A DNA stretch of 27,122 nucleotides from Deltaproteobacteria bacterium (GTDB lineage Bacteria; Myxococcota; Polyangia; Haliangiales; Haliangiaceae), in assembly GCA_018262455.1 (NCBI GenBank), contig JAGSPR010000167.1, positions 1 to 27,122 of the forward strand. Reading direction: 5' to 3'. Below are positions 23,319 to 27,122 of this stretch, piece after piece; the first letter of the stretch is position 1; each line of letters begins with the position of its first letter. The position numbers and the translations under genes are program-made. The notes under the pieces were generated by a model, which did not search any database, was not told where the DNA came from, and saw nothing but the letters and a program-made list of their open reading frames with translations.

Positions 23319-25988
23319 CTAGCTCGCGTCGCTGGGGCGGGTCGCCAACACGCTCTCGAGCAGCTCCGCGAGCTCCTCTATCGAGCACGGCTTGTTGAGG
23401 AACCGAGCGACGCCTAGCTGGGTACCCTCCTCGACGACCTTGTCGCTGAGATAGCCCGACATCGTGATGACGGGGAGCCCCGGGTCCAAACTCCGGAGCT
23501 CGCGCGTCAGATCGCTCCCCGACATGCCTGGCATGCGGTGATCGGTGACGACGGCGTCGAACCGGGCGGTCCCCGACCGCACCGCCTCCAGCGCCTCGAG
23601 TGGACGCGTGAACGCGGAGACCTCGAAGCCGAGGCTCTCGAGAGAGCGTTTCATGACGCCGATGATCGAGGCCTCATCGTCGACGAGCAGCACGCGTCGC
23701 TCGACATCGCGCCGCGGCTTGGGCCGGGGTGGCGAGCTCGCGACGACGTCGACGGCCGCGTCGACCGCCGGCACATACAGCTGGAACGTGGTCCCGTTGC
23801 CGGGGCTGCTGACCACGGTCACCACGCCAGCGTGCCCTTTGACGATGCCGTGCACGACGGCGAGCCCCAGGCCGGAACCTTCGCCGACGGGCTTCGTCGT
23901 GAAGAACGGATCGAAGATGCGCTCGAGGGTCGCCGGGTCCATGCCGGTTCCGGTATCGCTCACGGTGACCACCGCGTACCGGCCCGGTTCCAGCTCGGGG
24001 TGGATTCGCTTGGCATCGGCGTCGACGGTGAGGCCAAACGTCTGGATGCCGAGACGCCCGGGTTGCCCGGCCATCGCATGCCAGGCATTGGTGCACAGGT
24101 TCATCATGACCTGGTGGATCTGGGTCGGATCGGCGGCGATGCTGGGGGTGTCGACCGCGAAGTCGGTGGCGATCTCGACGGTCGAGGGGATGGTGGCGCG
24201 GACCAGCATGAGCGCCTCGTCGATGATCGCTGGCAGCGCGACGACGCGCGTCTGCTGTGGCTCGCGGCGCCTGACGGCGAGGATCTGCTGGACGAGCGCG
24301 GCAGCCCGGGAACCTGCGGTCGAGATCTCCCCGAGGCTCTCGCGGACTCGGTGCGAGAGCCCGACGTCGAGCAGGGCGAGCGAGGCGTTGGCCATGATCG
24401 CGGTCAGGATGTTGTTGAAGTCGTGAGCGATGCCTGCGGCGAGCGTGCCGAGCGCCTCCATCCGCTGTGCATGGTGGAGCTGGGTCTCCAGCAGGACGCG
24501 GTCTGCTGCCGCTTGCTCGCGCTCGGTCACATCCTGCACGGTCGCCATCGAACGAATCGGCCGGCCGGCCTCGTCGTACACGGTCTCCATGCGCTGGTGA
24601 ACGTGCTTGATCCGCCCATCTGCGAACTGCAGCCGGTACGTGAGCTCCGACCGCACACGCGCCGCCACCGAGCTCTGGAAGTCAGCGAGTACGGCAGCGC
24701 GGTCATCGGGATGGACGGTGGCGAGCCAGGTGTCGCGCGTCGGGAGGTGATCTCGGTCTAGCTCGAAGATCCGGAACAGCTCGTCGGACCACAGGAGCTT
24801 GTGGTCGACCAGGTCGGCCTCCCAGCTACCGAGCTTGGCGATCCGCTGGGCCTCGCTCAGCCGCGCCTCGCTCGTGCGCAACGCGGCGTCTCGCTGGCGG
24901 ATGATCTCCTGGGCACGCTCTCGAGCGGTGACATCCAGCGCGACGACCTGGATCGCGGGTCGACCTTCGAACTCGGTGGGCGAGGCGACGACCTCGAGGT
25001 GAACGACGCCGCCATCGCTCCGGATCAGCCGGCCGCGGAACGGCGTGTTGAACCCCGGACGCGCCGCGGTTTGCAGGCGCTCGATCCGCCCCTCCACCTC
25101 GCCCCGGTCATCGGGGTGCACGAGTCCGAACAGCGATCGTCCGACGAGCTCGAGCGGCGAGTCGTAGCCGAGCAACCTGGCGAACGCCCCATTGGCGAAC
25201 AGGATCGACTTGCCGTCGTGGACGTACAACGTGACCGCAGCGTGATCGACGAGCAGGCGATAGCGGGTTTCGCTGGTGCGAAGCGCCGCTTCCACCGCCC
25301 GTTGCTCGGTGACGTCGCGCGAGAATGCGAGCACGCCGTAGACGCGGCCCTCGGCGTCGTGCAGCGGCTGCTTCACGGTGTCGAAGATCCGGAGGCGGCC
25401 GTCGGCGAGAGAGGCGACGTCGTTGGGATTGTGGAGCGTGCGACCGGCCAGGGCCTCGTCGTCGTCGGCGTGAAAGCCGCGGAGTCCCTTGGCCTCGTCG
25501 CCGACGCAGAACTCCAGGGGCCAGAAATCAGTGTCGAGACGCCCGATCATGTCGCCGGGGCGATGGCCCTGCGCCTCGGCGAACGCCCGGTTCACGAACA
25601 ACAGCCGGTGGGACGAATCCTTCGCAAACACCCAGTCCATCGTGGTGTCGAGGAACGTCTGGGGGACACTCGCGTCGTGGACCGCGTGCGGGATGCCGAT
25701 GAGGAGGGCTCCGGTCACCTGTCCAAGGCGGTCGCGGAGCGACTCCTTCTGCCATGCGATCGGCGGCTCCGTGGGGGCCGCTCCGACGACCGCGCTCCAG
25801 TCCTTGCCACGCACTTGGTCGGCGCTCAGGCCGCGCAGCTGTCGGAACGCCTCGTTGACCTGCTGGACCCGGTCGCTTGCGTCCAGCAACGCGACGACGA
25901 TCATCGATGCGCTCCGGATCTGATGCCGGCTGGGTCTCGCATCACGTGCCACATACCCGATGGTAATGGGGATGCCGGTCCGTGACAT
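23319..25988 (-). CDS. PAS-rich hybrid histidine kinase with C-terminal receiver
   Basis: An 889-aa soluble sensor kinase with no membrane helices. PAS-like domains lie at ~25-85 (incomplete), ~112-230, ~240-360 and ~375-490, several followed by DVT(E/A)R-type exit motifs. HisKA ~505-575 has the phospho-acceptor H522 in IAHDFNN. The HATPase domain (~615-740) has N630 and N634, D678-x-G680, FDPFFTTK and a GSGLGLA G2 box. The receiver (~765-885) has D770/D771, phospho-acceptor D816, S844 and K866. All catalytic positions are present, so it should autophosphorylate and pass the phosphate to its own receiver, then to an unidentified partner. Start 25988 is the least certain point: 25904 would trim the first PAS, and an upstream extension to 26225 would overlap the divergent gene. 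The cyclase gene follows 169 nt downstream on the same strand. No DNA-binding output is fused. Confidence 0.9.
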   Translation of the reverse strand: MSRTGIPITIGYVARDARPSRHQIRSASMIVVALLDASDRVQQVNEAFRQLRGLSADQVRGKDWSAVVGAAPTEPPIAWQKESLRDRLGQVTGALLIGIPHAVHDASVPQTFLDTTMDWVFAKDSSHRLLFVNRAFAEAQGHRPGDMIGRLDTDFWPLEFCVGDEAKGLRGFHADDDEALAGRTLHNPNDVASLADGRLRIFDTVKQPLHDAEGRVYGVLAFSRDVTEQRAVEAALRTSETRYRLLVDHAAVTLYVHDGKSILFANGAFARLLGYDSPLELVGRSLFGLVHPDDRGEVEGRIERLQTAARPGFNTPFRGRLIRSDGGVVHLEVVASPTEFEGRPAIQVVALDVTARERAQEIIRQRDAALRTSEARLSEAQRIAKLGSWEADLVDHKLLWSDELFRIFELDRDHLPTRDTWLATVHPDDRAAVLADFQSSVAARVRSELTYRLQFADGRIKHVHQRMETVYDEAGRPIRSMATVQDVTEREQAAADRVLLETQLHHAQRMEALGTLAAGIAHDFNNILTAIMANASLALLDVGLSHRVRESLGEISTAGSRAAALVQQILAVRRREPQQTRVVALPAIIDEALMLVRATIPSTVEIATDFAVDTPSIAADPTQIHQVMMNLCTNAWHAMAGQPGRLGIQTFGLTVDADAKRIHPELEPGRYAVVTVSDTGTGMDPATLERIFDPFFTTKPVGEGSGLGLAVVHGIVKGHAGVVTVVSSPGNGTTFQLYVPAVDAAVDVVASSPPRPKPRRDVERRVLLVDDEASIIGVMKRSLESLGFEVSAFTRPLEALEAVRSGTARFDAVVTDHRMPGMSGSDLTRELRSLDPGLPVITMSGYLSDKVVEEGTQLGVARFLNKPCSIEELAELLESVLATRPSDAS

Positions 25989-26117
25989 CCATCGAACCCC
26001 AACGATCTCGGGCTTGCACTTGTGAGCATCGCACGCCCATGGACCGGGGCCCGGCGACCGTTGGGCTTCATCGATGACGTGGGCATCGGCACGACTTGCC
26101 ATGTTAGGGTCGCGTCG

Positions 26118-26735
26118 ATGCGCATCGGCACCATGTTCCTGGGGACCGTCGACTCGGTCCAAGGAGAATCCATCCAGACGAAGTTCTTCGTCCTCGGCGT
26201 GCCGCTGATCCCGATGAGCTCGCACTACGTGCTCTCGGAAAGTGCGGGTGGGATCACCGGCTTCGAGATCCCTCTGAACGGGAAGAGCGTCGGGCTCGGG
26301 TACCTGCGGATCGCGTCGTGGATCGTGGCGTTGCTGTGCGGTGTGTTCTACTTCATCGACCGGCGTCGCCCCGGCAGTCTGTTTGGCTGGATGGTCGCGT
26401 TCTCAGCCATCGCCACGATCTCGACCTTCGTGCTGGGTCGATTATCGAAGGCCGAGCAGCTGCGCCGGGGCCTGCTCAAGTCGATCACCGGCGTCGGCGC
26501 GCCCCCGAGCTTGTTGCCACGCGACGTCTGTGAAGAGACCGCGAACAGGCTGCGCTCGGCATGGGAAGCAGACAACGAAGGTCGCGCATGGGACCGCGAT
26601 GTCGAGGCTGGCAAAGCCGACGTTCTGCTGTTTGCCGTTGCCGAGTATCACCACAGGCCCGATCTCGCGCAGCAGGTCCTGGCCCAGCTGGGTCGCCAGG
26701 GCACCGAGCAGGGGGCCCAGGGCCCATATCGCTGA
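26118..26735 (+). CDS. Small two-helix membrane protein of unknown function
   Basis: A 205-aa protein. ATG 26118 has a modest AGGG site (26106-26109); an in-frame GTG at 26022 would add 32 residues of unlikely sequence. The N-terminal 55 residues are a conserved-looking soluble region (GTMFLGTVDSVQGESIQTKF, then VPLIPMSSHYVL and IPLNGKSVGLGY). I recall this pattern, a G-x-VD opening followed by a PLIP motif, in uncharacterised small bacterial membrane proteins. Predicted helices lie at ~63-80 and ~88-107, with DRRRPG between them. The C-terminal half (108-205) is soluble, charged and mostly helical. No catalytic motif is visible. It is divergent from the histidine kinase gene (129 nt apart), with no clear promoter seen in the shared gap. 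Confidence 0.8.
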   Translation: MRIGTMFLGTVDSVQGESIQTKFFVLGVPLIPMSSHYVLSESAGGITGFEIPLNGKSVGLGYLRIASWIVALLCGVFYFIDRRRPGSLFGWMVAFSAIATISTFVLGRLSKAEQLRRGLLKSITGVGAPPSLLPRDVCEETANRLRSAWEADNEGRAWDRDVEAGKADVLLFAVAEYHHRPDLAQQVLAQLGRQGTEQGAQGPYR

Positions 26736-26778
26736 CGAGCCCTCGATACTTTGAAGGTCTGTGCCCGCCGCGACACTC

Positions 26779-27122
26779 ATGGGCATGATCGCTACCAGGC
26801 TGGCTCCTCTGGCTTTCGCCGTCGCAATCTGCTCGGTCGCGCTGATGGGATGCGGTGATGACGGAGAGACCCCCGTCGACGCGCCCCACCCAGCCGATGC
26901 GGGCGTCGACGCCGTCCCGAACACGCTGATCGGTCTCTCCCAATCGTGCGGCCCCAACCTCCCAGCGTGTCCAGCGGAGGCCCCGATCTGCCGGGAGGGG
27001 CTCTGTACGCTCGCCTGCCATCCAGATGCGTCCTTGACGACCAACGCATCGGGTCAGATCGTCTCGACGACTCCGGCCAGCTTCATTCCAGACAACCCGG
27101 CGTGTGCCGCCGCGTATCATGG
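26779..27122 (+). CDS. N-terminal part of a Cys-rich lipoprotein (3' truncated)
   Basis: The frame stays open to the window edge, giving 114 codons. Either ATG 26779 or ATG 26785 leads into a lipoprotein signal (MIATRLAPLAFAVAICSVAL, then MGC with the lipidated Cys at residue 25). The mature part starts with an Asp/Pro/Ala-rich tether (GDDGETPVDAPHPADAGVDA), typical of myxobacterial surface lipoproteins. It continues with a Cys cluster (SCGPNLPAC, ICREGLC, LACHPD) suggesting a small disulfide-rich module, then further sequence with another Cys. No strong ribosome site is visible. Codon use resembles that of the neighbours. It lies 43 nt after the preceding gene on the same strand, so co-transcription is possible. 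Function is unknown and the C-terminal domain is outside the window. Confidence 0.75.
   Translation, partial: MGMIATRLAPLAFAVAICSVALMGCGDDGETPVDAPHPADAGVDAVPNTLIGLSQSCGPNLPACPAEAPICREGLCTLACHPDASLTTNASGQIVSTTPASFIPDNPACAAAYH

Overview
The window is high-GC bacterial DNA, densely coded and with strong G/C bias at third codon positions. Myxobacterial signatures run through it: TPR lipoproteins, an FHA protein with the AgmX/PglI-type C-terminal domain, a giant TPR protein, an FHA-GAF-adenylate cyclase and a multi-PAS hybrid histidine kinase. I infer a member of the Myxococcota, perhaps a Haliangium/Kofleriaceae-like lineage. No rRNA, tRNA, CRISPR array, insertion sequence or prophage gene was seen.

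Region 1 (2-544) is the 3' end of an unrecognised helical protein, closed by a strong intrinsic terminator (557-594). Region 2 (722-21451) is a plus-strand cluster whose order and domain content match, from memory, the Myxococcus xanthus G1 cluster for the Agl/Glt gliding (adventurous motility) machine. It holds a periplasmic TPR protein (gltD/agmU), a TPR lipoprotein (gltE/aglT), an 87-aa exported protein (gltF), an inner-membrane FHA/AgmX-PglI protein (gltG), a further TPR lipoprotein and a 3897-aa cytoplasmic TPR giant (gltI/agmK). No gltJ follows gltI here, and nothing between gltG and gltI looks like a beta-barrel GltH. An internal terminator after gltG, and promoter-like motifs before gltF and gltI, suggest several transcription units.

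Region 3 (21530-25988, minus strand, convergent with gltI) encodes an FHA-GAF-class III adenylate cyclase with a complete catalytic set and a PAS-rich hybrid histidine kinase. Region 4 (26118-27122, plus) holds a small two-helix membrane protein of unknown function and the 5' end of a Cys-rich lipoprotein cut by the window edge.

Functional picture (inference from the family): GltI would sit in the cytoplasm. GltG would cross the inner membrane with its FHA domain inside and its C-terminal domain in the periplasm. GltD, GltE and GltF would continue the path through the periplasm to the outer membrane. The AglRQS motor, MglA, GltA/B/C/K and GltJ must be encoded elsewhere if the machine is complete. 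Points most worth checking are a degenerate M48-peptidase-like domain at the end of GltI, nested higher-order repeats within its TPR array, in-frame minisatellites in two linkers, and the changed gene content around gltG-gltI.
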